64,000 nt of DNA from Sporomusa sphaeroides DSM 2875 (GTDB lineage: Bacteria > Bacillota > Negativicutes > Sporomusales > Sporomusaceae): NCBI RefSeq assembly GCF_001941975.2, contig NZ_CP146991.1, forward strand, positions 3,097,001-3,161,000, written 5' to 3'. Shown here one piece after another: positions 36,209 to 44,887 of this stretch (within the stretch, counting starts at the first letter, position 1; every line of letters begins with the position of its first letter). Under the pieces are notes generated by a model. It saw nothing but the letters and a program-made list of their open reading frames with translations. It did not search any database and was not told the origin of the DNA. A program made the translations under genes and the position numbers.

Positions 36209-37071
36209 TATAATACCTCCTTCAGTTTTATCTGGAATGCATCCCAGCCAACCCGGTCAAGAGTATTGCGAAAACGTTCGCTGGGTTTGCCGTTATCTGC
36301 AAAAAACTGCAAAGCGGTTTCCACAATCACGTGGAGCTTATCTTCTTCAAACACAATGGGTATAGTCTGTTTGCCGATAGCGATCCGGTTGCCAAACAAA
36401 CCGCCGAAAGAAACGATAAAGCCGCTCTTTCCGTCCCAGGCGTCTACCGGGCAGGATTTATTGCATTTGCCGCAATAAGTACAGGCAGCTTGCTTAAACT
36501 CAAGTTTTCGTTCTTCTTTGGCGACCGCAATGGCTTTAGCCGGACAGACTGCTTCGCACAATCCGCAAAAAGTACATTTGCTGTCTTGCCAAATAGGCAA
36601 GATACCGCCTTTTACTCCCAGATCATTTTCTTCCGCCTTTAGGCAGTTATTAGAACAGCCGGTAATGCCCAGTTTAAATTTGTGGGGCAGTTCCCGGGCG
36701 TAATACCGCTTGTCAAATTCCTGCGCCAGGGCAGCCGTGTCAATATTGCCGCTTGGACAAACAGCTGATCCCTGACAGGCCGTAATGGTCCGTACTCTGG
36801 GTCCGCAGGCTCCCGGCTGCAGCCCGGCTTCATGTAACTCTTTTTTTATCACTTCAATATCTTCCAGTTTGACAAATGGAATTTCTATGCTTTGGCGCGA
36901 GGTCATATGAACATAGCCCTGCCCGTACTGTTCAGCAATCTCATACACCTTTTTCAACTGCCCGGCTTTAATCTGCCCGCCGACGATTCTTAGCCGCAAG
37001 GAAAATCTATCTTTTTGAATCTGGCGCATGAAACCGCCTTTTTTTAATGCTTTATAATCTACCTGTGCCAT
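36208..37071 (-). CDS. Small siroheme/4Fe-4S sulfite reductase with ferredoxin domain
   Basis: This 287-residue protein has an N-terminal nitrite/sulfite-reductase ferredoxin-like domain (GQGYVHMTSRQSIEIPFV) and siroheme/4Fe-4S cysteines in TACQGSAVCPSGNID and GITGCSNNCLKAEENDLG. Two ferredoxin clusters follow (CTFCGLCEAVCPAKAI, CTYCGKCNKSCP). It resembles AsrC and small archaeal/clostridial sulfite reductases. It should reduce sulfite, released by the sulfite-lyases, to sulfide using ferredoxin. It is followed directly by the TusA-like and MetY genes. Confidence 0.9.
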   Translation of the reverse strand: MAQVDYKALKKGGFMRQIQKDRFSLRLRIVGGQIKAGQLKKVYEIAEQYGQGYVHMTSRQSIEIPFVKLEDIEVIKKELHEAGLQPGACGPRVRTITACQGSAVCPSGNIDTAALAQEFDKRYYARELPHKFKLGITGCSNNCLKAEENDLGVKGGILPIWQDSKCTFCGLCEAVCPAKAIAVAKEERKLEFKQAACTYCGKCNKSCPVDAWDGKSGFIVSFGGLFGNRIAIGKQTIPIVFEEDKLHVIVETALQFFADNGKPSERFRNTLDRVGWDAFQIKLKEVL

Positions 37072-37073
37072 AG

Positions 37074-37505
37074 TTATTCCTCCCCGATTATTTTTATTTC
37101 TTCTTCAGCAACCAGACCTTGTTGTATCCGGAAGCTCTTTAATACCGGCTGCTCACGTTCCAGCAGAGAAATAATAAAATAACTGACCTTAGGATCAAAA
37201 GCTAAGCGTTTATCTTCTGCCGAAGGGCGGGCAGGCGACACCGGATGGCTGTGGTAATTGCCCAGCATGCTCCACCCTTGTTTGCGCATATCTTTAACGG
37301 CGGCAAACTGTTCTTTCGGATCCATGGAAAAATGTTCCGGACTATTATCCATATTGGTCAGCGGATAAATTCCCTTTACAACGCTATTGCCGTTTTCGTC
37401 TATCGTTCCGCCCAACAGTCCGCAAGCTTCCACCGGAAGCTGCTCCAGCGCCTGCCGGACAATTTTTTTGTAATCTTGCTTTTGTAAAATAATCAACACA
37501 ACCAC
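37074..37505 (-). CDS. JAMM (Mov34/MPN) metallopeptidase, HcyD-like
   Basis: About 143 residues; the start may be GTG 37505 or a TTG/GTG just after. The zinc motif E-x(n)-HSHPVSPARPSAED (NYHSHP in a WSMLGNYHSHPVSPARPS context) is the JAMM signature, with an upstream Glu in ACGLLGG. In thiocarboxylate systems this peptidase trims residues after the carrier's Gly-Gly. The carrier gene nearby indeed encodes extra residues after its glycines. Confidence 0.88.
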   Translation of the reverse strand: MVVLIILQKQDYKKIVRQALEQLPVEACGLLGGTIDENGNSVVKGIYPLTNMDNSPEHFSMDPKEQFAAVKDMRKQGWSMLGNYHSHPVSPARPSAEDKRLAFDPKVSYFIISLLEREQPVLKSFRIQQGLVAEEEIKIIGEE

Positions 37506-37530
37506 CCTAGCATCAAATTCCGCGTTTTTC

Positions 37531-38343
37531 TTACTTTTTTACTTCACACACTGCTTGCTCGTAGTCAATTAACCCGGTAATACAGGGGGTTTTACCGCAC
37601 ACCTGACATTTTTCGTTATATGGCAGTTTAATTTTTCTAAAGTTCATATGTAATGCATCATATGTCAGCAGCTGCCCTGTAAGAAGTTCGCCTACCCCGA
37701 GAATATATTTAATTGCTTCTGTTGCCTGAATCGTTCCGATGATGCCGCCCATTACCCCCAGCACCCCGGCCTGTTTGCAGGTAGGCACAGCATCGGGCGG
37801 CGGCGGATTATTGAAAATACAGCGATAACAGGGGCCCTGACCGGGAACATAGGTTAAGGTTTGCCCCTCAAAACGGATAATACCGGCATGAGAAAATGGT
37901 TTCTTTGCCAAAACACAGGCATCGTTAATCAAAAATTTAGCCGGAAAATTATCAGTGCCGTCAATGATGAAATCATAATCCTGATCCCTGATAATATCGA
38001 TAATGTTGCCGGAATTAACCCATTCCTGATAAGTAACAACCTTAACGTCAGGATTCATTTCCTCAATGGTCTCCTTGCCGGAGATAACTTTGGGTTTGCC
38101 AATATCCTTGGTCTGATGGATGATTTGCCGCTGCAAATTAGACAGCTCAACCGCATCAAAATCCACCAAGCCAATAGTGCCGGTTCCCGCGGCGGCTAAA
38201 AAAACCGCTGCCGGCGCGCCCAGGCCGCCGGTGCCGATGATAAGCACCTTGCCACCCAGTAATTTTTTTTGTCCCTTTACTCCCACCTGTTTTAGGATGA
38301 TATGGCGCGAATACCGTTCCAGCTGCTCATTAGTAAAGTCCAT
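37531..38343 (-). CDS. ThiF/MoeB-type E1-like adenylyltransferase, HcyF-like
   Basis: The ATG at 38343 follows GGGAGG by 8 bases; 270 residues. ATP motif VLIIGTGGLGAPAAVFLAAAGTG, the Arg/Asp set in SNLQRQIIHQTKDIGKPK, IDGTDNFPAKFLINDACV, and zinc cysteines in GPCYRCIFNN and KCQVCGKTPC. It adenylates the carrier C-terminal Gly for thiocarboxylation. It overlaps the carrier gene end by 14 bases. Confidence 0.92.
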   Translation of the reverse strand: MDFTNEQLERYSRHIILKQVGVKGQKKLLGGKVLIIGTGGLGAPAAVFLAAAGTGTIGLVDFDAVELSNLQRQIIHQTKDIGKPKVISGKETIEEMNPDVKVVTYQEWVNSGNIIDIIRDQDYDFIIDGTDNFPAKFLINDACVLAKKPFSHAGIIRFEGQTLTYVPGQGPCYRCIFNNPPPPDAVPTCKQAGVLGVMGGIIGTIQATEAIKYILGVGELLTGQLLTYDALHMNFRKIKLPYNEKCQVCGKTPCITGLIDYEQAVCEVKK

Positions 38344-38548
38344 GCGCACCGCCTCCCATGAAATACAGAAATTCAACAACATCGCCTTCATGCAGCAAGG
38401 TACTTTCGAACCCATCCCGGTCAACAATTTCATCATTAAGCTGTACGGTTACATAGTTCGCCATTTCGACTTTTTGCGTTTCCAGCAATCGCTGTATACT
38501 GATTTTTTCTTCAACCACTGCATCTTCACCATTTATTTTGATCTTCAT
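38330..38548 (-). CDS. ThiS/MoaD-like sulfur carrier with C-terminal extension, HcyS-like
   Basis: The ATG at 38548 has AAGGAGG upstream; 72 residues. Ubiquitin-like fold: MKIKINGEDAVVEE, YVTVQLNDEIVDRD, HEGDVVEFLYFMGGG. The glycines are followed by AHGLY, so the active C-terminus is masked. This matches carriers that need JAMM cleavage before activation, as described for HcyS in Wolinella. Peptidase, E1-like enzyme and MetY are all in the same operon. Confidence 0.9.
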   Translation of the reverse strand: MKIKINGEDAVVEEKISIQRLLETQKVEMANYVTVQLNDEIVDRDGFESTLLHEGDVVEFLYFMGGGAHGLY

Positions 38549-38580
38549 AGCTGCTGCCTCCTTGTATAATCGCACTGTCC

Positions 38581-39108
38581 CTATATTCCAAAAGTATAGC
38601 CTAGTTCAAACGCCCGGCTATTTTGTTCAATGAGTTTAGGAATCCTTGCCGCCAGCGCCTTCAGAAAATTCTCCTTACTGATCGCCCCCTGCAATTGTTG
38701 TCCCAGCCTGCCAAGAAAAATAATATTGGCGAAAATCTCCCGTCCTAATTCTTTTACGGCAATATCCCTGGCCGGAAGCGGGCTATGCTGAACACCTGCT
38801 CCCTGAATCGGCTCGATGTATCCCGGATCAAAAATAATGGTACCATGCTGTACTAAGGAACCAAATTTGGTATAGGCCGATTTTGACATTGCACAAAAAT
38901 AGTCCGGGGTTTCTACTACAGGACTGTCAATGGGTGAACCTGACAGCACAATTTGACTGCGGACATAACCGCCTCTGGTTTCGGTCCCATGGCTTATCAG
39001 CATAGTAGTGAACAGTTCTTCATAGACTGCAGCGGTACTGAGAATCTGGCCAAGCAGAACAACGCCCTGCCCCCCAAAACCGCTGACCAATATTTCTGTT
39101 CGGTTCAT
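38581..39108 (-). CDS. 2-oxoacid:ferredoxin oxidoreductase, gamma subunit
   Basis: This 175-residue protein matches the KorC/PorC gamma fold: ILVSGFGGQGVVLLGQILSTAA, THGTETRGGYVRSQIVLSG, and IIFDPGYIEPI. It works with the alpha and beta subunits encoded just upstream. The 2-oxoacid substrate is not readable from sequence. Its stop is 33 bp from the carrier gene. Confidence 0.9.
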   Translation of the reverse strand: MNRTEILVSGFGGQGVVLLGQILSTAAVYEELFTTMLISHGTETRGGYVRSQIVLSGSPIDSPVVETPDYFCAMSKSAYTKFGSLVQHGTIIFDPGYIEPIQGAGVQHSPLPARDIAVKELGREIFANIIFLGRLGQQLQGAISKENFLKALAARIPKLIEQNSRAFELGYTFGI

Positions 39109-39109
39109 G

Positions 39110-39943
39110 TTACCCCTCCCTGCGCACAGCCGCTGTAAATTTTCTCATTTGCTCCGAAAACTCCGGACGCTCTATGGCAGCCTGATGATAGATGCCTGTT
39201 GTAAAGGCAATTCCCTCGATATTTTGTTCCGGATCAGGATTGGTCCGCTCTTTCAGCCACCGGTAAGCTATAACCGGCTTGCGTGAGCCCAAGGCTTTGC
39301 CGGCATAGTTGGTTATACACGGATAAGCTATGTGTACCAAAGAAAAACCCTTATATTGAATAGCCCTCTTGATACTTTCTACTGCATTCTGGCCTTCAAC
39401 ACTGGTATGTCTGGCTAAAAAGCCGGCACCGGCTGCCCGCAAAACCTCCAGAATATCCCGTCCGTCCTGTACCCAGTTGGGATCCTGCATGCCATAAGGA
39501 CTGCTGTCTGTTACCGAACCCTTAGGGGTGGTGTAGCCATACTGGCCGCCAGTCGACTGATAGCCAAAATTATCGGCTACAATGACAGTCATATCTACAT
39601 TTCTTCGCACACAATGCAGCAGGTGTAACAAGCCAATGCCAAAGGCATCACCATCACCGGCTGTGATTATTATCTTTTTCTCAGGCGGCAGCGCCAGCCG
39701 CAGCCCGGTGGCGATGGCATATACCCGCCCGTGAGTACCGGCAAAATTATCCCCTTTCCAGGTGTTGAACGTCTGCCGCCCGGCACAGCCAATGCCTGTT
39801 CCCCATACAATGTCGCCGGTTGTAAGTGCCAGTTCATCAATAGCCAGGAGTATTTTTTTATGAACCTGCCCCAGGCCGCAGCCGCTGCAGGCGGTACTCG
39901 GTATTTTTTTCGACTTCAGGTATTTTGTTGCTAAATAGTCCAT
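39110..39943 (-). CDS. 2-oxoacid:ferredoxin oxidoreductase, beta (TPP-binding) subunit
   Basis: This 277-residue protein has Cys ligands in TACSGCGLGQVHKK, GIGCAGRQTFNTWKG, and the TPP motif ITAGDGDAFGIGLLHLLHC...NFGYQSTGGQ. It decarboxylates a 2-oxoacid with CoA to acyl-CoA, passing electrons to ferredoxin. In this operon the reduced ferredoxin could feed the sulfite reductase, which is inference. Confidence 0.9.
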   Translation of the reverse strand: MDYLATKYLKSKKIPSTACSGCGLGQVHKKILLAIDELALTTGDIVWGTGIGCAGRQTFNTWKGDNFAGTHGRVYAIATGLRLALPPEKKIIITAGDGDAFGIGLLHLLHCVRRNVDMTVIVADNFGYQSTGGQYGYTTPKGSVTDSSPYGMQDPNWVQDGRDILEVLRAAGAGFLARHTSVEGQNAVESIKRAIQYKGFSLVHIAYPCITNYAGKALGSRKPVIAYRWLKERTNPDPEQNIEGIAFTTGIYHQAAIERPEFSEQMRKFTAAVRREG

Positions 39944-39944
39944 G

Positions 39945-41117
39945 CTACCAAGCCTCCCGCTGCCATTTTATGCTCGCCAGCGGCCGGTTCTGAAGCAAGT
40001 TCCGGGCTGCTTCCACTAATTCCGCCACCTTGGGCAGCTCGCCGCATCTTCCTAAAAAATGCACCTCACTGCCCTTCTGAGCTGATCGCTGAACTTCCCG
40101 CACCAGCTGACCGTCATAATTAAGCTCCACAGACAGATACTTAGCATTCCGGCTGAAGGCTTCATCAGGAAAAGGCCATATGGAAACCAAACGAATGCCA
40201 CCCACTTTCAACCCTTGTTCCCTGGCCGCTTTCACTGCACTTTTTACTACACGCGAAGGACTGCCATAGGCTACAAGAATTACGTCCGGATTATCATCTG
40301 TGTCAATTTCCTCGTAACGAGTAATAATATCTTTATGGTTTCGTACTTTATAAATTAAGCGATAGGCATGCTTATGCTGCCATTCCACTTCTTCGGTATC
40401 AAACCCTTCGGCCGTAGGCGTCCAGTCCGAGCAGGCGGCGCCGGTATTATGGCCCAGGACGACAGGCGGAACATCAATTTCATCGGTTGCCGGATAAAAT
40501 TCAGGCCCGTAATTAATTTGGCGGGGCACCACCCTAAGTCCCATTTCCCGGGCTTCTGCCTCGGTATCGGGTATTAGAAGGGTTTCCCAGCCATCGGTAA
40601 CAATTTGATCTGCCAACACGGTAACCGGCATCCTAAACCGTTCGGCAAGATAAAAAGCCTCTACCGTCAGTGAAAATGCTTCCTGTACACTGTTCGGTGC
40701 CAATACAATACTCTCAAAATTTCCCCCATGGGTCGGATAACGGCTGAGATAGAACTCACCTTGACCCGGCGCCCCCGTAATTCCGCTTACCGGACCGACA
40801 CGCTGGGCATTTACCACCACCACCGGAATTTCACTGCCCAAAGCCCAGCCATATGGATCAGCATACAAAACATAGCCGGGGCCGGATGTTGATGTCATCG
40901 CTTTTAGCCCGCCCAAGGAAGCACCGATGCACATATGCAGTGCAGATAACTCGTCTTCCGCCTGAACATAATAGCCGCCTATCTGCGGCAGGCGCCGGGA
41001 CATATTTTCAGCAATTTCTGTGGCCGGCGTGATCGGATATCCTGCAAATACCTTGCAACCGGCAAAAATGGCTGCTTCCGTAATAGCTGCATTGCCTGTG
41101 TCAAATACTCTTTTCAC
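39945..41117 (-). CDS. 2-oxoacid:ferredoxin oxidoreductase, alpha subunit
   Basis: The GTG at 41117 follows AAAGGAGG and gives 390 residues. Core: EAAIFAGCKVFAGYPITPATEIAENM, AEDELSALHMCIGASLGGLKAMTSTSGPG, APGQGEFYLSRYPTHGG. This is the KorA-like subunit with gamma encoded separately. It overlaps the stop of the ligase-ferredoxin gene by 17 bases. Gene order ferredoxin-alpha-beta-gamma is the usual korDABC order. Confidence 0.9.
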   Translation of the reverse strand: MKRVFDTGNAAITEAAIFAGCKVFAGYPITPATEIAENMSRRLPQIGGYYVQAEDELSALHMCIGASLGGLKAMTSTSGPGYVLYADPYGWALGSEIPVVVVNAQRVGPVSGITGAPGQGEFYLSRYPTHGGNFESIVLAPNSVQEAFSLTVEAFYLAERFRMPVTVLADQIVTDGWETLLIPDTEAEAREMGLRVVPRQINYGPEFYPATDEIDVPPVVLGHNTGAACSDWTPTAEGFDTEEVEWQHKHAYRLIYKVRNHKDIITRYEEIDTDDNPDVILVAYGSPSRVVKSAVKAAREQGLKVGGIRLVSIWPFPDEAFSRNAKYLSVELNYDGQLVREVQRSAQKGSEVHFLGRCGELPKVAELVEAARNLLQNRPLASIKWQREAW

Positions 41118-42978
41118 TATAATCCTCCTTTGCCGGTTGTTCATCTATACTGATGGAAAAATCCGGGCACGCAAAGAAACAGCGCCGGCAACCGATACAT
41201 GCAGCGGAAGCTTTAGCCAATACCGGCCGATATCCCTTATCATTGAAATAATCGGCTTGGGTAAAAACTCCGCAGGGGCACACTTCGATGCAATAGCCAC
41301 AATCTTTGCAACCTTGTCCATCGACCTCTACCTTATATTTTTTGATTTGTTGCTGTTGGCAGTCCATAATAGCTGATAGCTCCTTTCTCGACGGTTTCTG
41401 CCGGTACTGAGACACAGCGGCGTCCTCATTCCCTGCCTCTGCGGCAGAAGCTGCCGTAAGCCGGCTATAAAGCCCGGCGAGTCTGCGCCGCTGAATTTTC
41501 CCATTTGCTCCTTTGGGGAAATCCTCAATAAATAGAATCTGCTTCGGTATTTTGAAATCAGCCAAATATGCTTTGCAATGTTTCAGAACTCTTTCTGCAT
41601 TTAATTGAAATCCTGGCCTTAACTGTACAAAAGCTACGATTTCCTCACCAAATAAATCGTCAGGCACACCCACGGCAGCGGCTAGCTCAATCTCCGCCAG
41701 TTGGTATAGGATTTCATCCACTTCCCGCGGTGAAATCTTTTCTCCGGCCCGGTTGATCAATTCTTTTTTTCTGCCTGTCAAAAAGAGATAGCCTTCTTCA
41801 TCAAAATAACCTAAATCCCCGGTATAAAACCAGCCGTTTTGAAAACTTTCCCGGCTGGCCTGCAGATTGTCGAGATATCCTTTTGTAACATTGGCCCCCT
41901 GGAGAATGACTTCTCCCGCTCTGCCGGCAGCAACCGGATTGCCCAGCTCATCAACCACTTGAATTTTGTTTCCCACAGGCAATCCGACTGAACCGGCTTT
42001 CCTGACTCCGGGCGGCAGCGGATTAGTGGCCACCTGACTGCCTGCCTCCGATAATCCATAGGCTTCAATCACCGGCACACCATACCGCTTTTCAAATTCC
42101 TGCAAAATTGCCACCGGCAGTGACGAGGAGGCCGAACGTGCGAACCGCAGGCTCGTTGTCCGGGCAGTTATAGTTTCAGCCTTAGAAAGCAATATCGACA
42201 AAATGGTAGGAACAGCACTAAACCAGGTCACCTGATACTGATTCACCAACTCCCAAAACCTGCCGGCGCTGAATTTGTGCGGTATGACAGCTCTCCCACC
42301 GGTAAAAACCGGGGTAATCATGGTAATAACCAATCCATTGATATGAAAAAAAGGCAAAATGCACAATACAATGTCCGCTGCTGTCAATTGGTGCCCCTGC
42401 CCGATATAACCGGCTTCAGCCAGCAAGTTGCCATGGCTCAAGACAACACCTTTGGGCACTCCGGTGGAGCCGGATGTAAAAAGCAGCAGAGCCTCATCAG
42501 CAGAGCTTGGCTGACTTTCGTGTACTACAGCTCTGCGGGGCTGTTCCAAAACAGTAATATAAATTTCTTCGTTTCCATCAATACTCGTTTGCTGCCAGCT
42601 ATTGCTTCCCGGTAATAAGTCGGGGGGCAATGCGTTTGCCCCCTCATGGTTTGCAATAATTAATTGGGTTTTTGCCTGATCCAGCAAGCCTGAAATTTCC
42701 GCTGGTGTAAACCGGGGATTCAGCGGGACGACAACCCCTCCGGCCAAAAGAACACCCCAGAATGCTATGACCCAGTTTGCTCCATTTTCTAAGATCAGCG
42801 CTGCCCGCCCACCCTTTTGCAAACCTTGCCGGGTTAACTGTTGTGCCAATTTTTGCGCTGCCAGATAAAATGCTCCATAAGTTAAGTCCTTCCCTTGCTC
42901 AGGCACAGATATAAAAATGCGCTCGCTGTCATGTAAAGCGCGATACGTAAGCAGTTGAGCCAAGGTTTCAAAACTCAT
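41101..42978 (-). CDS. AMP-forming acyl-CoA ligase fused to a 2x[4Fe-4S] ferredoxin
   Basis: The ATG at 42978 gives 625 residues. Residues 1-500 form an ANL ligase: LLLFTSGSTGVPKGVVLSHGN, PVIEAYGLSEAG, YTGDLGYFDEEGYLFLTGRKKE, and the catalytic Lys in FPKGANGKIQRRRL. After a linker, residues about 540-625 are a KorD-type ferredoxin (CKDCGYCIEVCPCGVF, CIGCRRCFFACPD). AAGGAG before ATGGACTGCCAACAG near 41370 may be an internal start that also makes free ferredoxin. The substrate acid is unknown; it may come from the neighbouring amidase reaction. Confidence 0.88.
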   Translation of the reverse strand: MSFETLAQLLTYRALHDSERIFISVPEQGKDLTYGAFYLAAQKLAQQLTRQGLQKGGRAALILENGANWVIAFWGVLLAGGVVVPLNPRFTPAEISGLLDQAKTQLIIANHEGANALPPDLLPGSNSWQQTSIDGNEEIYITVLEQPRRAVVHESQPSSADEALLLFTSGSTGVPKGVVLSHGNLLAEAGYIGQGHQLTAADIVLCILPFFHINGLVITMITPVFTGGRAVIPHKFSAGRFWELVNQYQVTWFSAVPTILSILLSKAETITARTTSLRFARSASSSLPVAILQEFEKRYGVPVIEAYGLSEAGSQVATNPLPPGVRKAGSVGLPVGNKIQVVDELGNPVAAGRAGEVILQGANVTKGYLDNLQASRESFQNGWFYTGDLGYFDEEGYLFLTGRKKELINRAGEKISPREVDEILYQLAEIELAAAVGVPDDLFGEEIVAFVQLRPGFQLNAERVLKHCKAYLADFKIPKQILFIEDFPKGANGKIQRRRLAGLYSRLTAASAAEAGNEDAAVSQYRQKPSRKELSAIMDCQQQQIKKYKVEVDGQGCKDCGYCIEVCPCGVFTQADYFNDKGYRPVLAKASAACIGCRRCFFACPDFSISIDEQPAKEDYSEKSI

Positions 42979-42988
42979 ATTCTCACCC

Positions 42989-43735
42989 CTATACGGTATA
43001 CTGCGTAAAAGTCTGCCTGCAGGGATTACCGTAAGCATAATGGATTGTCCGTTTATCAATGTCATAAATTGCGGCAGATACTGTTTGCGCATCCCCGCCA
43101 TGCCGGCAGATAGGATGTGGTTCCTCATGATCAGCCAGTATCGCTTTGATTCTTTCTACCGAAAACTCTTCCGAACTTGGTTCCCGTAAATCTGGTGAAA
43201 CTGACAGCCGGGTAAACCGGGCAAAACGCGTTTGGGAATTTGCTTTGTTTACCGCGAGTTTTTCATCGGTCTTTAGATTTAAAAAATGATTGGTTCTCAC
43301 AGTAATATTCTGTATTATGCGTTCAACAGCATATTTAGGATATAGCTGTTCAATGACAGCTCCGCCGTCAGGAGTCATTATTACCAAATTGCCGCCTACT
43401 AAGGGGGTATTTATCAAGAAGTTTCCGGCAATCTGCAAAGCAGCCTCTAAATGACCGGCATTTTGCAAGATGTTTTCAACAAGTACTCCCCGTGGAGTCT
43501 TGCGTTTAAGTGCTTCAGGCAGCGGCATATAATCTGCGAAAGTCATAGCAACAGCTACACCGGCCTCATTAATGCCGCTATTCAATCCGCGTTCTAACGG
43601 ACTGGCATGGCCAGCCACCCCAATATAGCGGTAGCGGCCATGACCATGAAGCAAATCTTCGGTAATGCCTGCACCTGGTTCCATGTCCCGGTTCTTAAAC
43701 AAAAACTTTCCGTATATGGCTCCTAACGTGCACAC
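42989..43735 (-). CDS. N-terminal-nucleophile amidohydrolase (C45/choloylglycine hydrolase-like)
   Basis: The GTG start is followed directly by Cys (MCTLGAIYGKFLFKNRDME), the expected catalytic Cys after Met removal; 248 residues. SPLERGLNSGINEAGVAVAMTF, PRGVLVENIL, VRTNHFLNL (conserved Asn) and TRFARFTRL (Arg) follow the acyltransferase/bile-salt hydrolase pattern. Relatives cleave amides such as penicillin V, N-acyl amino acids or taurine conjugates. Located between a sulfonate importer and a CoA ligase, release of taurine or another aminosulfonate from an N-acyl conjugate is a reasonable inference. Confidence 0.82.
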   Translation of the reverse strand: MCTLGAIYGKFLFKNRDMEPGAGITEDLLHGHGRYRYIGVAGHASPLERGLNSGINEAGVAVAMTFADYMPLPEALKRKTPRGVLVENILQNAGHLEAALQIAGNFLINTPLVGGNLVIMTPDGGAVIEQLYPKYAVERIIQNITVRTNHFLNLKTDEKLAVNKANSQTRFARFTRLSVSPDLREPSSEEFSVERIKAILADHEEPHPICRHGGDAQTVSAAIYDIDKRTIHYAYGNPCRQTFTQYTV

Positions 43736-43782
43736 AAGCTCACCCCGTTTGACATAGAATATTCTTATTAATAATTTATGCC

Positions 43783-44787
43783 TTACTGTCTAATCTTTTT
43801 ATAGTAACGATCGTCAAACAATTCCTTAATGTCGTAATCCTTCTTGAGTACTTTGGTTTCTTTGAGGAAGTCTTTTACCTGTTGAAGGGCATCAATATCC
43901 TCTTGAACTATTTTGGAATCCCAATCAGAGCTTTTTACAATTCGTGAAATAGCTGATACAGGAAGCTTGCTTTCTTTCGAAATTAACTCCAAGGCTTCAT
44001 CCGGATTACTTTTGATGAAGGCAGCAGCCTTCTCGTTCACTTTGAGAACACGTTCTGTAATGTCCGGATATTTTTGCGCAAACTCATTCCGCGCCAGGAA
44101 TACACCGATATAACGTTTAACCCCACTTGAAGAATCTTCCAGGATTTTCCCGGCGTTGGCATTCTCTAACACAGAATTCCACGGTTCCCAGGTTGCCACT
44201 GCATCCACGTTTTTAGTTTCCAATGCTGCCTGATGATCACTTGCCGGCAGATTAACAATATTAACATCATTAATGTTCAAGCCATTTTTCTTCAGCAGAA
44301 GAATTAAGAAATGATGGGCGCTTGAGCCAACCTGCACGGCTATCTTTTTCCCCTTCAGGTCGTTAACCGACTTATACGGCGAATCAGGACGAATTAATAA
44401 CGCATTACCCCCGGGAGTATAACCGGCACGGCTAATTACTTTGATATCCACACCAGCCGACTTTGCCGATACAGGCGGCATATCACCGGTGTGGGCAAAA
44501 TCGGCACGACCGCCGGCAAAGGCTTCTATCATCGGTGGTCCGGACAGATACATATCATATTTTACAGCTATTCCGTCTTTGGCAAATTCTTCGTCGTACA
44601 GGCCTTTGGCTTTAGCCAATAAAATGATTATGCTTGAATTCTGGTAGGCAACATGAATTTCTTGCGGTTTCTCCGCCTTTTTATCAGTTCCCGCCGCCGT
44701 CTTCGTATCATTTCCGCCGCAGCCTGCCGCCAAAACCCCAATTACAAATAAGACCAGGATTAACAAAGTCAGCTTTTTCTTTTGCAT
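43783..44787 (-). CDS. Sulfonate/taurine-type ABC solute-binding lipoprotein (set 1)
   Basis: This 334-residue lipoprotein has lipobox VIGVLAAGCG. The SsuA/TauA fold is seen in IHVAYQNSSIIILLAKAKGLYDEEF, SGPPMIEAFAGGRADFAHTGDMPP, VQVGSSAHHFLILLLKKNG, and VDAVATWEPWNSVLENAN. It captures aliphatic sulfonates outside the inner membrane. Gene order here is permease, ATPase, binding protein, downstream of attenuator copy C. Confidence 0.9.
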   Translation of the reverse strand: MQKKKLTLLILVLFVIGVLAAGCGGNDTKTAAGTDKKAEKPQEIHVAYQNSSIIILLAKAKGLYDEEFAKDGIAVKYDMYLSGPPMIEAFAGGRADFAHTGDMPPVSAKSAGVDIKVISRAGYTPGGNALLIRPDSPYKSVNDLKGKKIAVQVGSSAHHFLILLLKKNGLNINDVNIVNLPASDHQAALETKNVDAVATWEPWNSVLENANAGKILEDSSSGVKRYIGVFLARNEFAQKYPDITERVLKVNEKAAAFIKSNPDEALELISKESKLPVSAISRIVKSSDWDSKIVQEDIDALQQVKDFLKETKVLKKDYDIKELFDDRYYKKIRQ

Positions 44788-44887
44788 CTTCTCATCCCCT
44801 TTAATTAGTTAACTATGTAAGTCATACTGGTAATTACTCTTGTTTTTAGCTGTCAGCTCCTTCTGTTCCAAACTTAGAAATTGTCGT

